A DNA stretch of 64,000 nt. Source: Syntrophales bacterium. GTDB taxonomy: Bacteria > Desulfobacterota > Syntrophia > Syntrophales > UBA8958. The position numbers and the translations under genes are program-made. The DNA lies in NCBI GenBank assembly GCA_026416455.1, contig JAOAFE010000003.1, forward strand, positions 173,566 through 237,565. Reading direction: 5' to 3'. Shown here piece by piece: positions 1 through 7,620 of the stretch (the stretch's first letter is position 1; every line of letters begins with the position of its first letter). Under the pieces are notes generated by a model that was not told where the DNA came from, ran no database searches, and was given only the letters and a program-made list of their open reading frames with translations.

Positions 1-2
1 AA

Positions 3-674
3 GATATAGTGATTATAGGTGTTCCGTGCCAAGGGTATATAGATCGAAAGAAGCTCTCTGTCAGCCTCAATGGAGAAGAAGTGTTATCGGGAACCATTGA
101 GGGCGATGAAATTAAGGTTATGACTGGGACGGGAGAAAAAAGACTGAGGTTGTCCGATGTATTGGCGGATAATTGCATAACCTGCCGGTTCAACAACCCC
201 ATCATTAGCGACGTTTCTTTGGGAGAACCGGCGTCAGCGATGAAGGCCGAGGAAGAGTTCAACGAAGTAAACGCCTTCGAACAACTTTCCTCCGATGAAC
301 GGTGGGCGTATTTTGAGAAGGAGATGGCCAAGTGCATTCGTTGTTACGCCTGCCGGCAGGCCTGTCCTTCCTGTTACTGTCCCGAGTGTTTTGTAGAGCA
401 AAGCCGTCCACAGTGGGTGGGCATTGGAGGAGACGCGTCGGATACCCAAGTTTTTCAAATTATGCGTATCTTCCATATGGTCGGCCGGTGTGTTGATTGT
501 GGGTCGTGCATTGCCGTCTGTCCCATGGGTGTAGATTTGAGGAAATTCTTGAAAAAACTAGACAAGGATGCATTTGAGTTATTCGGCAGTCGTGCGGGCT
601 CTTCACTGGAAGATCCACCGGTGCTCTCCACGTTTAAAGAACATGAATGTGAAGATTTCATATATAACCCTTGA
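3..674 (+). CDS. 4Fe-4S dicluster electron-transfer protein, FrhB/FdhB-like (5' partial)
   Basis: The reading frame is open at the window edge (codons before the GTG at 9 read Asp-Ile), so the start lies upstream. The visible 224 residues begin in a segment containing IIGVPCQG, which resembles the F420-hydrogenase beta-subunit (FrhB/FdhB) fold. Two ferredoxin-like cysteine clusters follow, CIRCYACRQACPSCYC and CVDCGSCIAVCP, so two [4Fe-4S] centres are likely. It precedes hdrC- and hdrB-like genes by about 20 nt and probably belongs to the same cytoplasmic electron-transfer complex. The family and cofactors are well supported. The exact donor and acceptor are inference, and an HdrA-like subunit may lie upstream of the window. 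Confidence 0.8.
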   Translation, partial: DIVIIGVPCQGYIDRKKLSVSLNGEEVLSGTIEGDEIKVMTGTGEKRLRLSDVLADNCITCRFNNPIISDVSLGEPASAMKAEEEFNEVNAFEQLSSDERWAYFEKEMAKCIRCYACRQACPSCYCPECFVEQSRPQWVGIGGDASDTQVFQIMRIFHMVGRCVDCGSCIAVCPMGVDLRKFLKKLDKDAFELFGSRAGSSLEDPPVLSTFKEHECEDFIYNP

Positions 675-695
675 GGCGGGTACACGGAGTAAGTT

Positions 696-1217
696 ATGAA
701 GACATTTCTCGAAGAAGTAAATGAACGGATAAACGGTGTTCCAATTCAGAGGTGTTACCATTGTCGGAAGTGCACAGCCGGTTGTCCGCTGGCTTTTGCT
801 ATGGAATACAATCCCAATCGGATTATAAAGATGATCCAATTGGGAATGAAAAGGGAAGTTTTAACGAGCTCGACGATTTGGCTCTGTGCGTCTTGCGAGA
901 CATGCATAACCCGTTGCCCCAATCAGGTGGACATTGCGAGAATGATGGATGTTTTGAGGGAGATGGCTATTCGGGAAGGGATTCCGGCCAAAGAGAAGAA
1001 TGTACTTTCCTTTCATCAGGCTTTTCTGTCCTGTATTAGGTCTCGGGGTAGGATTAACGAGCCGCTCATGATGGTGAATTATAAGCTCAGATCGGGAGAC
1101 TTGTTCTCGGATATGGGCATGGGTATTGACATGTTCCTCAAGGGAAAACTCCCTCTGATATCTCCCAAGACCAAAGATTTAAAGGCTGTTAGGGATATTT
1201 TTGAGAAGACCAAATAG
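696..1217 (+). CDS. HdrC-like 4Fe-4S subunit
   Basis: The protein has 173 aa and starts at an ATG with a CGGAG ribosome site six bases upstream. It carries two classic [4Fe-4S] motifs, CYHCRKCTAGCP near residue 20 and CASCETCITRCP near residue 65, in the compact two-cluster layout of heterodisulfide reductase subunit C. The next gene encodes an HdrB-like CCG-domain protein, the partner expected for HdrC. In bacteria such pairs pass electrons between NADH, ferredoxin and thiol/disulfide or other acceptors. True CoM-CoB disulfide reduction is unlikely outside methanogens. Family assignment is firm; substrate is unknown. Confidence 0.85.
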   Translation: MKTFLEEVNERINGVPIQRCYHCRKCTAGCPLAFAMEYNPNRIIKMIQLGMKREVLTSSTIWLCASCETCITRCPNQVDIARMMDVLREMAIREGIPAKEKNVLSFHQAFLSCIRSRGRINEPLMMVNYKLRSGDLFSDMGMGIDMFLKGKLPLISPKTKDLKAVRDIFEKTK

Positions 1218-1239
1218 CGATTGAGTAAGGAGGCAAGTG

Positions 1240-2091
1240 TTGAAAGTTTCATACTATCCGGGATGTTCACTCCATGGGACAGCAAAGGAGTACGATCAGT
1301 CTGTCAAGGCCGTGTGCGCCGCTCTGGGCATAGAACTAAAAGAAGTAGAAGATTGGTCTTGCTGTGGAGCAACGGCAGCCCATTCAACCAATTTTAACCT
1401 GTCGGTCGCCTTGCCGGCTCGAAATCTGGCGAGCATAGAGGCAAGTGGATTAAATGAAGTGCTGGTGCCATGTGCTGCCTGTTTCAATCGTTTTAAAAGT
1501 GCCCAACATCACTTGGCTCATGATGATAAGTTGAGAGGGGAAATTACAAAGATAATAGGCCAGCCATATCGAGGCTCCGCCGTCATTAAACATCCGATTG
1601 GTGTCTTCCATGATGATGTAGGCCTCGATAGAATTGCCGAAAAGGTCGTCAAGAAACTTACGGGCCTCAAACCGGTCTCTTACTATGGATGTCTGTTGGT
1701 CAGACCTCCCGAGGTATGCCAGTTTGAAAATTACGAACATCCCTACATGCTGGACGATGTCTTAATGGTCTTGGGGGCAGATGTGAAGCAGTGGTCTTTC
1801 AAGACGGATTGTTGTGGTGGCTCTTTGACGATTAGTCGAACGGAAATAGTGAACAGGTTAGTGGACCGGCTTATGACCATGGCGAGGGAAGCGGGGGCAA
1901 ATTGTGTGGTTACGGCCTGTCCTGTATGTATGGCCAATCTCGATGCCAGGGCAAGTGAAAACTTAAAGCTCCCAGTCTTTTATTTTACAGAGCTCATGGC
2001 TTTGGCTTTTGGTCTACCTGGTACGTCGAATTGGTTGAAACTTCACATGGTAGATCCTACACCGCTTATGGGTGGATTGGGGTTGATATAA
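1240..2091 (+). CDS. HdrB-like CCG-domain subunit
   Basis: This protein of about 283 aa has two cysteine-rich CCG domains. The first has YPGCSLHGTAKEY, WSCCGA and PCAACF; the second has KTDCCGG and TACPVC. This is the signature that binds the noncubane [4Fe-4S] clusters of the heterodisulfide reductase catalytic subunit HdrB. Two starts are possible: GTG at 1237 and TTG at 1240. The strong AAGGAGG site at 1227-1233 gives better spacing for the TTG, so I use 1240. It lies 22 nt after the HdrC-like gene. It probably reduces a disulfide or another two-electron acceptor in the cytoplasm, but the acceptor cannot be told from sequence. Confidence 0.85.
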   Translation: MKVSYYPGCSLHGTAKEYDQSVKAVCAALGIELKEVEDWSCCGATAAHSTNFNLSVALPARNLASIEASGLNEVLVPCAACFNRFKSAQHHLAHDDKLRGEITKIIGQPYRGSAVIKHPIGVFHDDVGLDRIAEKVVKKLTGLKPVSYYGCLLVRPPEVCQFENYEHPYMLDDVLMVLGADVKQWSFKTDCCGGSLTISRTEIVNRLVDRLMTMAREAGANCVVTACPVCMANLDARASENLKLPVFYFTELMALAFGLPGTSNWLKLHMVDPTPLMGGLGLI

Positions 2092-2115
2092 AAACTCACA
2101 AGATTGAAGGATACT

Positions 2116-3144
2116 ATGGAAAAACGGTTAATTAAAAAAGACGCATTGGCTGGAATACCAAAGAAAATCAGGGAGAACTTTACTGTCTTTGCGCCCGTCA
2201 AGGTGGAAGACAATGTAGTCTTTAAAGAGCTGGAGCCTCAAGAGGAACCCCTGGTTGGTCATTATCAAAACACAAAAAATGCCCCTAAAGGGGTCTTCTT
2301 CCCGCGTACAGAAGTGATGATGCGTTATGTGAGAACTCCTAAAGGAGTTCAACTGAAGGGCATAGAAATGGCGGCTGCGGACGCTGTACTTTTTGGTGTG
2401 AGGCCGTGCGATGCGAGAAGTTTCGCTCTGCTCGATTTGCTTTTTGATCAGGAAAAGTACAAAGACCCTTACTATATAGCCAAAAGGGAAAAGGCGACGG
2501 TGGTTACTCTCGCCTGCGCTCGTGTTCCTTACCGCACCTGTTTTTGTACATCGGTCGAAGGAGGACCGCTAGATGGCAAAGGGAGCGATGTGCTGATCAC
2601 GGACCTAGGTACCGATTTCCTGGTCGAGTTCCTTACCCCAAAGGGAGAGAAATTGGGTTCTTATTTTGAAGGTACTCCAGCTTCAGAGGAGGCGGAAAAG
2701 AAGAAGGAAGAGGTAAAACAAAAGGCCGAAGGAGAAATTGTTTCGCATATACCAGCGCGAGAAATTAAACCCATTTTAGATGTAAACTTCGATCATCCCT
2801 TTTGGGATACGATCCACAAAAAATGTTTGGCCTGTGGCACCTGTACGTACTTATGTCCCACTTGTCATTGTTTTGATATCAGTGATGAGATGAAATATGA
2901 CGATGGTCGGCGCTTGAGAAACTGGGATTCCTGCATGTATCCCTTATTTACCAAAGAAACTTCGGGCCATAATCCTCGCCCAACCCAAAAGGAAAGGTGG
3001 CGTCAGCGGACGATGCATAAATTCAAGTATTATGTGGACAATTTCAACGCCATCGCCTGTGTAGGATGTGGGCGGTGTGTGATGTACTGCCCGGTAAATA
3101 TCGATATTCGCAAGATCGTCGAAGATATATCGAAATTACAGTAA
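2116..3144 (+). CDS. AsrA-like 4Fe-4S dicluster subunit
   Basis: The protein has about 342 aa. The N-terminal 240 residues resemble subunit A of anaerobic sulfite reductase and related hydrogenase or Flx electron-transfer subunits. The C-terminal part holds CLACGTCTYLCPTCHC and CVGCGRCVMYCPVNI, two [4Fe-4S] clusters. A TTG start at 2104 is possible but has no ribosome site; ATG at 2116 has AAGGA just upstream and is preferred. A lysine- and glutamate-rich stretch near residues 200-215 looks like a linker. With the following FAD/NAD-binding gene it makes an AsrA-AsrB-like pair that likely feeds NAD(P)H electrons to the HdrBC-like subunits. The pairing resembles Flx-Hdr modules, which is an inference from order. 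Confidence 0.8.
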   Translation: MEKRLIKKDALAGIPKKIRENFTVFAPVKVEDNVVFKELEPQEEPLVGHYQNTKNAPKGVFFPRTEVMMRYVRTPKGVQLKGIEMAAADAVLFGVRPCDARSFALLDLLFDQEKYKDPYYIAKREKATVVTLACARVPYRTCFCTSVEGGPLDGKGSDVLITDLGTDFLVEFLTPKGEKLGSYFEGTPASEEAEKKKEEVKQKAEGEIVSHIPAREIKPILDVNFDHPFWDTIHKKCLACGTCTYLCPTCHCFDISDEMKYDDGRRLRNWDSCMYPLFTKETSGHNPRPTQKERWRQRTMHKFKYYVDNFNAIACVGCGRCVMYCPVNIDIRKIVEDISKLQ

Positions 3145-3157
3145 TCGGGAGATCGTC

Positions 3158-3997
3158 ATGGAGAATCCATATGTGCCCTATCCAGTCGAAGTAATAAAAA
3201 TTGTGACCGAGGTGGACACAAAAGATATAAAGACTTTTCGGCTGGCTTTTGTAAATAAAGAAGATGAAGAAAAATTCAAGTACTTGCCCGGTCAGTTTGC
3301 GGAGCTTTCCCTTTTTGGAAAGGGCGAGTCACCCATCGGTATTGCCTCTTCTCCCACGAACCCTGGTTATGTAGAGTTCACCGTACAAAAAGCAGGAGTG
3401 GTGACAACCGCCCTTCATGAGATGGAAGAAGGAACAATTATGGGTATTCGGGGGCCCTTGGGGAATTCTTGGCCGCTTGAATATTTGGAAGGAAAAAATG
3501 TCGTGGTCGTCGGTGGAGGATTCGCGTTTACTACCCTGCGGTCACTTACGCAATACATGATTCATGAAGATAACAGAAAAAAATATGGAAAAATCACTGT
3601 TATCTACGGAGCGAGGACGCCGGGCTTGCTTATCTACAAGGATGAGCTGGCCGCGTGGTCGAAAAGGGATGATTTGGAACTTCACGTGACCGTAGACAAG
3701 GGCGACGAGAATTGGAAAGGTAAGGAAGGTTTTGTGCCTACGGTCTGCAAGGAAGTGGCCCCCAGTGCTGATAATGCAGTGGCCGTGATCTGTGGTCCTC
3801 CTATCATGATTAGGTTTACCTTGCCCGTCTTTTTTGAACTCGGCTTTTCAAAAGAAAATATTTATACATCTTTAGAAATGCGTATGAAGTGCGGGATCGG
3901 CAAATGCGGACGATGTAATGTGGGAAGTAAGTACGTATGCAAAGACGGGCCGGTGTTTTCTCTGGCCGAACTTGATCGGTTAACTCCGGAATACTAG
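3158..3997 (+). CDS. AsrB-like FAD/NAD(P)H and [2Fe-2S] oxidoreductase subunit
   Basis: This 279-aa protein belongs to the ferredoxin-NADP reductase superfamily. The FAD domain holds YLPGQFAELS and a later GPLGNSWP. The nucleotide domain holds VVVVGGGFAFTTLRS and CGPPIMIRF. The C-terminus has KCGIGKCGRCNVGSKYVC, a C-x4-C-x2-C-x7-C [2Fe-2S] motif typical of dihydroorotate dehydrogenase electron-transfer subunits and AsrB. The start ATG has GGGAG upstream and lies 13 nt after the AsrA-like gene. It is most likely the NAD(P)H-oxidising or NAD(P)-reducing entry subunit of the preceding 4Fe-4S/HdrBC-like complex. Confidence 0.85.
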   Translation: MENPYVPYPVEVIKIVTEVDTKDIKTFRLAFVNKEDEEKFKYLPGQFAELSLFGKGESPIGIASSPTNPGYVEFTVQKAGVVTTALHEMEEGTIMGIRGPLGNSWPLEYLEGKNVVVVGGGFAFTTLRSLTQYMIHEDNRKKYGKITVIYGARTPGLLIYKDELAAWSKRDDLELHVTVDKGDENWKGKEGFVPTVCKEVAPSADNAVAVICGPPIMIRFTLPVFFELGFSKENIYTSLEMRMKCGIGKCGRCNVGSKYVCKDGPVFSLAELDRLTPEY

Positions 3998-4029
3998 ATA
4001 TTAAGCGAAATTAAATAATTCGTTTTTTC

Positions 4030-4067
4030 AGGGGGGAGCAGGGAAGGAGTCGCTGCCCCCTATTTTT
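4030..4067 (+). terminator. Hairpin with T-rich tail after the Hdr-type operon
   Basis: An imperfect GC-rich inverted repeat (AGGGGGGAGCAG against CTGCCCCCT) is followed by TATTTTT. It sits in the 89-nt gap between the AsrB-like gene and nfnA, so it may end or attenuate the Hdr-type transcript before nfnAB. Stem pairing is imperfect. Confidence 0.5.
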
Positions 4068-4086
4068 AAATTTAGAGGGATTAACG

Positions 4087-4923
4087 ATGGCTAAAATTCT
4101 GAAGAAAGAGGTTATTTCAGATGGAATTTTTCGTATGGACATCGAAGCACCGGAGATAGCCCGGCGTAGGAAGGCGGGCCAATTTGTCATTCTACGGCTC
4201 AACGAGAAGGGTGAACGGATTCCTCTGACGATAGTGGATTCCAATCCTGAAGAGGGTTCGATAACAATAATTTTTCAGGTCGTGGGCCATACGACGGCCC
4301 TTCTGTCCCATCTTATCGAAGGGGAAGAAATTCTAGACCTTCAAGGACCCTTGGGCAATCCGACGGAAATAAAGAATTATGGGCATGCCGTCTGTATCGG
4401 CGGAGGTGTAGGGGTAGGAGTCGTTTATCCTATCACAAAGGCATTAAAAGAAAGTGGTAACCGCGTTACTTCCATTATCGGGGCTCGGAGCAAGGATTTG
4501 TTAATTTTAGAAAAGGAGATGGCTGCGATAAGTGATCGCCTTATCGTTACGACCGACGACGGAAGTTACGGGTTTCGAGGATTTGTCTCTCAGGCCTTGG
4601 CGGAGTTATTAGAAAAAGGGGAGAAGATTGATTGCGTCTTTGCCATCGGACCCGTACCTATGATGAAAGCAGTATCAGAATGCACGAGACCATACGGAAT
4701 CAAGACTTATGTCAGTTTGAACGCCATTATGGTTGACGGAACCGGGATGTGTGGTGCATGCCGCGTCTCCGTAGGGGAGCAAACGAAATTTACGTGTGTC
4801 GACGGTCCCGAATTCGATGGTCATGAGGTGGATTTTGATTTGCTCATGAAGAGGCTGCGCATGTATTGCGAACAAGAAAGAGTTTCATATGAAAGAAATC
4901 AGTGTAGGTGTCAAAATGGCTGA
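4087..4923 (+). CDS. nfnA: NfnA, small subunit of NADH-dependent reduced ferredoxin:NADP oxidoreductase
   Basis: The 278-aa protein has the FAD-binding RIPLTIVDS region, a QGPLGNPTEI segment and a nucleotide-binding CIGGGVGVGVVYP segment. The C-terminal cluster motif is DGTGMCGACRVSVG with a third Cys at FTCVDG. This gives three Cys and one Asp, the unusual [2Fe-2S] ligation known from Thermotoga NfnA. The gene overlaps nfnB by 8 nt. NfnAB is a cytoplasmic flavin-based electron-bifurcating enzyme linking NADH, ferredoxin and NADPH pools. It is sometimes annotated as sulfide dehydrogenase subunit SudB. The adjacent nfnB makes the assignment strong. Confidence 0.9.
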   Translation: MAKILKKEVISDGIFRMDIEAPEIARRRKAGQFVILRLNEKGERIPLTIVDSNPEEGSITIIFQVVGHTTALLSHLIEGEEILDLQGPLGNPTEIKNYGHAVCIGGGVGVGVVYPITKALKESGNRVTSIIGARSKDLLILEKEMAAISDRLIVTTDDGSYGFRGFVSQALAELLEKGEKIDCVFAIGPVPMMKAVSECTRPYGIKTYVSLNAIMVDGTGMCGACRVSVGEQTKFTCVDGPEFDGHEVDFDLLMKRLRMYCEQERVSYERNQCRCQNG

Positions 4924-6313
4924 TAAGATAAAAATTCCCCGGCAGCCAATGCCAGAACAGGATCCCTTAATAAGGAGAAAAAATTTCGACGAGGTGCCTC
5001 TTGGGTACGATGCGGAGACTGCACAAAAAGAAGCTAGGAGATGTATCCAGTGTAAAAAGCCAGGCTGTGTCTCCGGTTGCCCAGTCGAGGTGAACATTCC
5101 CCTCTTCATTCAACAGATTGCAGAAGGAGACTTCCTGGGTGCCGCTCATACAATAAAAGAAACCAATAGTTTGCCTGCCATCTGCGGTCGGGTATGCCCT
5201 CAGGAAGACCAATGTGAAAAATTCTGCATTTTGGGGAAAAAGGGAGACCCTGTGGCCATCGGACGGCTGGAACGGTTTGCCGCCGATTACGAAAGGGCAC
5301 AAGGAAGTGTAGAAATACCCCCAACCTTACCGGCGACGGGTAAGAAGATAGCCGTCATCGGATCTGGTCCTTCAGGATTAACTATTGCCGGTGACCTGGT
5401 AAAGTTGGGTTACGATGTTACCATCTTTGAAGCCTTGCATAAACCGGGCGGAGTTTTGATTTATGGCATCCCCGAATTTAGGTTGCCGAAAGCGATTGTC
5501 GAGGCGGAAGTTGAATACTTGAAAAAATTAGGTGTTAAAATCGAACTAAATTCCGTCATTGGACGTTTGAAAACCATTGACGATCTGTTTTCTGAAGGAT
5601 ATGCGGCCGTGTATATAGCTGTTGGTGCTGGCGCCCCGGTGTTTATGAATATTCCTGGGGAGAATCTCTTGGGAATCTACTCGGCCAACGAATATCTCAC
5701 CCGTTCTAATTTGATGAAGGCCTACCTCTTCCCCGATTACGATACCCCCATTGTGACAGGAAAGAACGTTGCCGTCATTGGGGGTGGCAATGTGGCGATG
5801 GATGCAGTAAGGACAGCTTTGCGTCTAGGAGCGGAGAATGCTTATATCGTATATCGAAGGGGGAGAGAGGAAATGCCAGCCCGAAAAGAAGAAATTCACC
5901 ATGCCGAGGAGGAAGGGGTTCAGTTTCATTTCCTTACCACTCCTATTTCTTATTCCGGAGACGAGAATGGTTGGGTTAAGGAGATGACATGCCTAAGGAT
6001 GGAACTAGGGGAGCCGGATGCCTCCGGTCGCCGGAGTCCTGTTCCGATCCCGGGCTCTGAGTTTACCCTGGACGTCGACACGGTGGTCGTCGCAATTGGA
6101 ACACAGGCTAATCCTGTGATACCTTTGACTACACCGGGTTTAGAAACGAATAAGCGGGGATATATTGTGACTAAGGGAGAAAACGGCGAAACTTCCCGGC
6201 CGGGAGTTTATGCGGGAGGGGATATAGTTACGGGTTCGGCAACCGTCATCCTCGCTATGGGAGCGGGAAAAAGAGCAGCCCGAGCCATTCATGAGTTTCT
6301 CTCGAGGAAATAG
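4916..6313 (+). CDS. nfnB: NfnB, large bifurcating subunit (GltD-like)
   Basis: This protein of about 465 aa resembles the glutamate synthase small subunit. It begins MADKIKIPRQPMPEQDP, typical of NfnB, and the ATG at 4916 has AGGTG five bases upstream; an earlier ATG at 4889 is less likely. N-terminal cysteines CIQCKKPGCVSGCP and CGRVCPQEDQCEKFC bind two [4Fe-4S] clusters. Two Rossmann folds follow, IAVIGSGPSGLTIAG and VAVIGGGNVAMDA, for the bifurcating FAD and NADPH. It pairs with NfnA to couple exergonic and endergonic hydride and ferredoxin transfers. No gltA-type large glutamate synthase gene is nearby, which favours NfnB over GltD. Confidence 0.9.
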   Translation: MADKIKIPRQPMPEQDPLIRRKNFDEVPLGYDAETAQKEARRCIQCKKPGCVSGCPVEVNIPLFIQQIAEGDFLGAAHTIKETNSLPAICGRVCPQEDQCEKFCILGKKGDPVAIGRLERFAADYERAQGSVEIPPTLPATGKKIAVIGSGPSGLTIAGDLVKLGYDVTIFEALHKPGGVLIYGIPEFRLPKAIVEAEVEYLKKLGVKIELNSVIGRLKTIDDLFSEGYAAVYIAVGAGAPVFMNIPGENLLGIYSANEYLTRSNLMKAYLFPDYDTPIVTGKNVAVIGGGNVAMDAVRTALRLGAENAYIVYRRGREEMPARKEEIHHAEEEGVQFHFLTTPISYSGDENGWVKEMTCLRMELGEPDASGRRSPVPIPGSEFTLDVDTVVVAIGTQANPVIPLTTPGLETNKRGYIVTKGENGETSRPGVYAGGDIVTGSATVILAMGAGKRAARAIHEFLSRK

Positions 6314-6341
6314 TTGTTTTGTAAAATGATTTTTGTATAAT
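6314..6341 (+). promoter_or_regulatory. Sigma-70-type promoter for the ferritin-like gene
   Basis: TTGTTT at 6314-6319 and a perfect TATAAT at 6336-6341 are separated by 16 nt. The predicted transcription start is near 6348, which is the A of the in-frame ATG, so the mRNA may be leaderless. The -35 box begins immediately after the nfnB stop codon. Confidence 0.65.
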
Positions 6342-6347
6342 GTGCCC

Positions 6348-6830
6348 ATGATAGTGGGACTTGATTTGCAAAAAGTAAAAGACATTCTGTCTGTTATGGC
6401 TGAGTATGAAGAAGTAATTGCGGCACTTTACTCTGCTTGTGCAGAAAGATGGGAAGAGGACAAAGAACTGTGGGGCGAGATGGGGAAAGAAGAGATTCTC
6501 CATGCTGAACGTATCAGATGGATTTCTCAAGCGCTCGAAGAAAATCCGCGCCTCTTCGATCTTGGACGGCCCTTCAACCAGGTTGCCATCAGTACGGCTA
6601 TCGCTGGGGTGAAAAAGCACATAGAAGCAGTTAGAAAGGGCGCATACACTAGAGATAGAGCCGTTGCTATTGCCCGTGATATAGAGCAGTCTATCTTAGA
6701 ATCCCGCTATCTGGAAATGCTAAAGACAACAAACATAGAATATCTTGAAGTTATGAATAGCATAGCCCAAGATACTGCTAGACATAGACACACTATTCAA
6801 AAAAAACTAGAAGAAATAATCAGACCGTAA
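6348..6830 (+). CDS. Ferritin-like / rubrerythrin-type helical protein
   Basis: The protein of about 160 aa is almost entirely alpha-helical. It shows spaced Glu and His residues in ferritin-like positions: an early EYEEVIAALY helix, EEILHAERIRW (E-x2-H), EQSILESRYLEM, and RHRHTIQKK near the end. This suggests a diiron four-helix bundle of the rubrerythrin/erythrin group, although the last helix has Gln-Asp rather than a clear Glu before His. A TTG at 6333 could be read as a start but overlaps the -10 box; ATG at 6348 coincides with the predicted transcription start, and no Shine-Dalgarno is visible. It overlaps the convergent ODP gene by 11 nt. A role in peroxide or oxygen defence is inference. 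Confidence 0.6.
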   Translation: MIVGLDLQKVKDILSVMAEYEEVIAALYSACAERWEEDKELWGEMGKEEILHAERIRWISQALEENPRLFDLGRPFNQVAISTAIAGVKKHIEAVRKGAYTRDRAVAIARDIEQSILESRYLEMLKTTNIEYLEVMNSIAQDTARHRHTIQKKLEEIIRP

Positions 6831-7620
6831 TTCCGTCGATTCCAACCCCCTTTAAGTTTTTTAATTGTTTGATGAGGTAATCGATTACTTTTTTGTTTTT
6901 TATTAAACTTCCATGCTGTGGAGCAATCAATCTAGCGTCGAGTTTCTCTATTGTCTCTAGAGCAAATCGCAAAGATTTTTCTGAAGGCATGACGGTACGA
7001 TGGAATTCGAAAATTTCTCGTAGAGGACACTCGTCACATAAATCTATCTTTTCGCATGTATAACAGTTTTCTTTCAGTTCCAGGTATAGGTTCCAATCTT
7101 TAGATGTGCTTCCAAACAGATCACTGGAAAACAAAGTACCTGTTTGAATGTCATAAGTAACAAAGTTCCCAGCAGTATGGGCGTACGGTGTTGGGTAAAA
7201 CTTAAGAACCCGGTTCCCAATTTTGAATCCTTCGGGGTAATCAACGATGGATTTTAAGAGATGTCTTTTATCGCGTTCGATATAAAAACTAACAAATGTA
7301 TTATTTTTTGGGTCCGAGAGGATTTTCAAGTTTGGATTGTTGCACATGTCAATCATGTGGAGAATGGATCCGCATAGATCTGGATCTGCATGATGGTAGA
7401 TCAGGGTTGAAATCTGCCCCGGAGAAATACCTGTTTGCAGTATTTTGAGCATTACGATAGCGAAATCGGGACGACTGCCAGCATCTATGATGGCCGCATC
7501 TCCGTTATCCACGATCAGATATGGATTACAATGCAGATGGGATGCGGGATCGTTGTAACCCACCCAGAAAATGCCTGAAGCTACTTCCACTGGTCGATTA
7601 TAATTTCTCTTCTCTGACAC
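6820..7620 (-). CDS. Oxygen-binding diiron (ODP) metallo-beta-lactamase-fold protein
   Basis: This 266-aa protein has the fold of the flavodiiron N-terminal domain. Likely metal ligands are in YHHADPDLCG (His, Asp, Asp, with Leu where the last His of the HxExDH-type motif is usual), PYAHTAGN, SSDLFG and PQHGSLI. There is no flavodoxin or rubredoxin domain, so it fits stand-alone ODP proteins, some of which sense oxygen. An insert near residues 185-197 holds four cysteines in a C-x2-C-x5-C-x2-C pattern. The start overlaps the upstream cyclase gene by 23 nt, so the two are cotranscribed. A role as oxygen or redox sensor for the cyclase is inference; an enzyme reducing O2 or NO is the alternative. 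Confidence 0.75.
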   Translation of the reverse strand: MSEKRNYNRPVEVASGIFWVGYNDPASHLHCNPYLIVDNGDAAIIDAGSRPDFAIVMLKILQTGISPGQISTLIYHHADPDLCGSILHMIDMCNNPNLKILSDPKNNTFVSFYIERDKRHLLKSIVDYPEGFKIGNRVLKFYPTPYAHTAGNFVTYDIQTGTLFSSDLFGSTSKDWNLYLELKENCYTCEKIDLCDECPLREIFEFHRTVMPSEKSLRFALETIEKLDARLIAPQHGSLIKNKKVIDYLIKQLKNLKGVGIDGITV

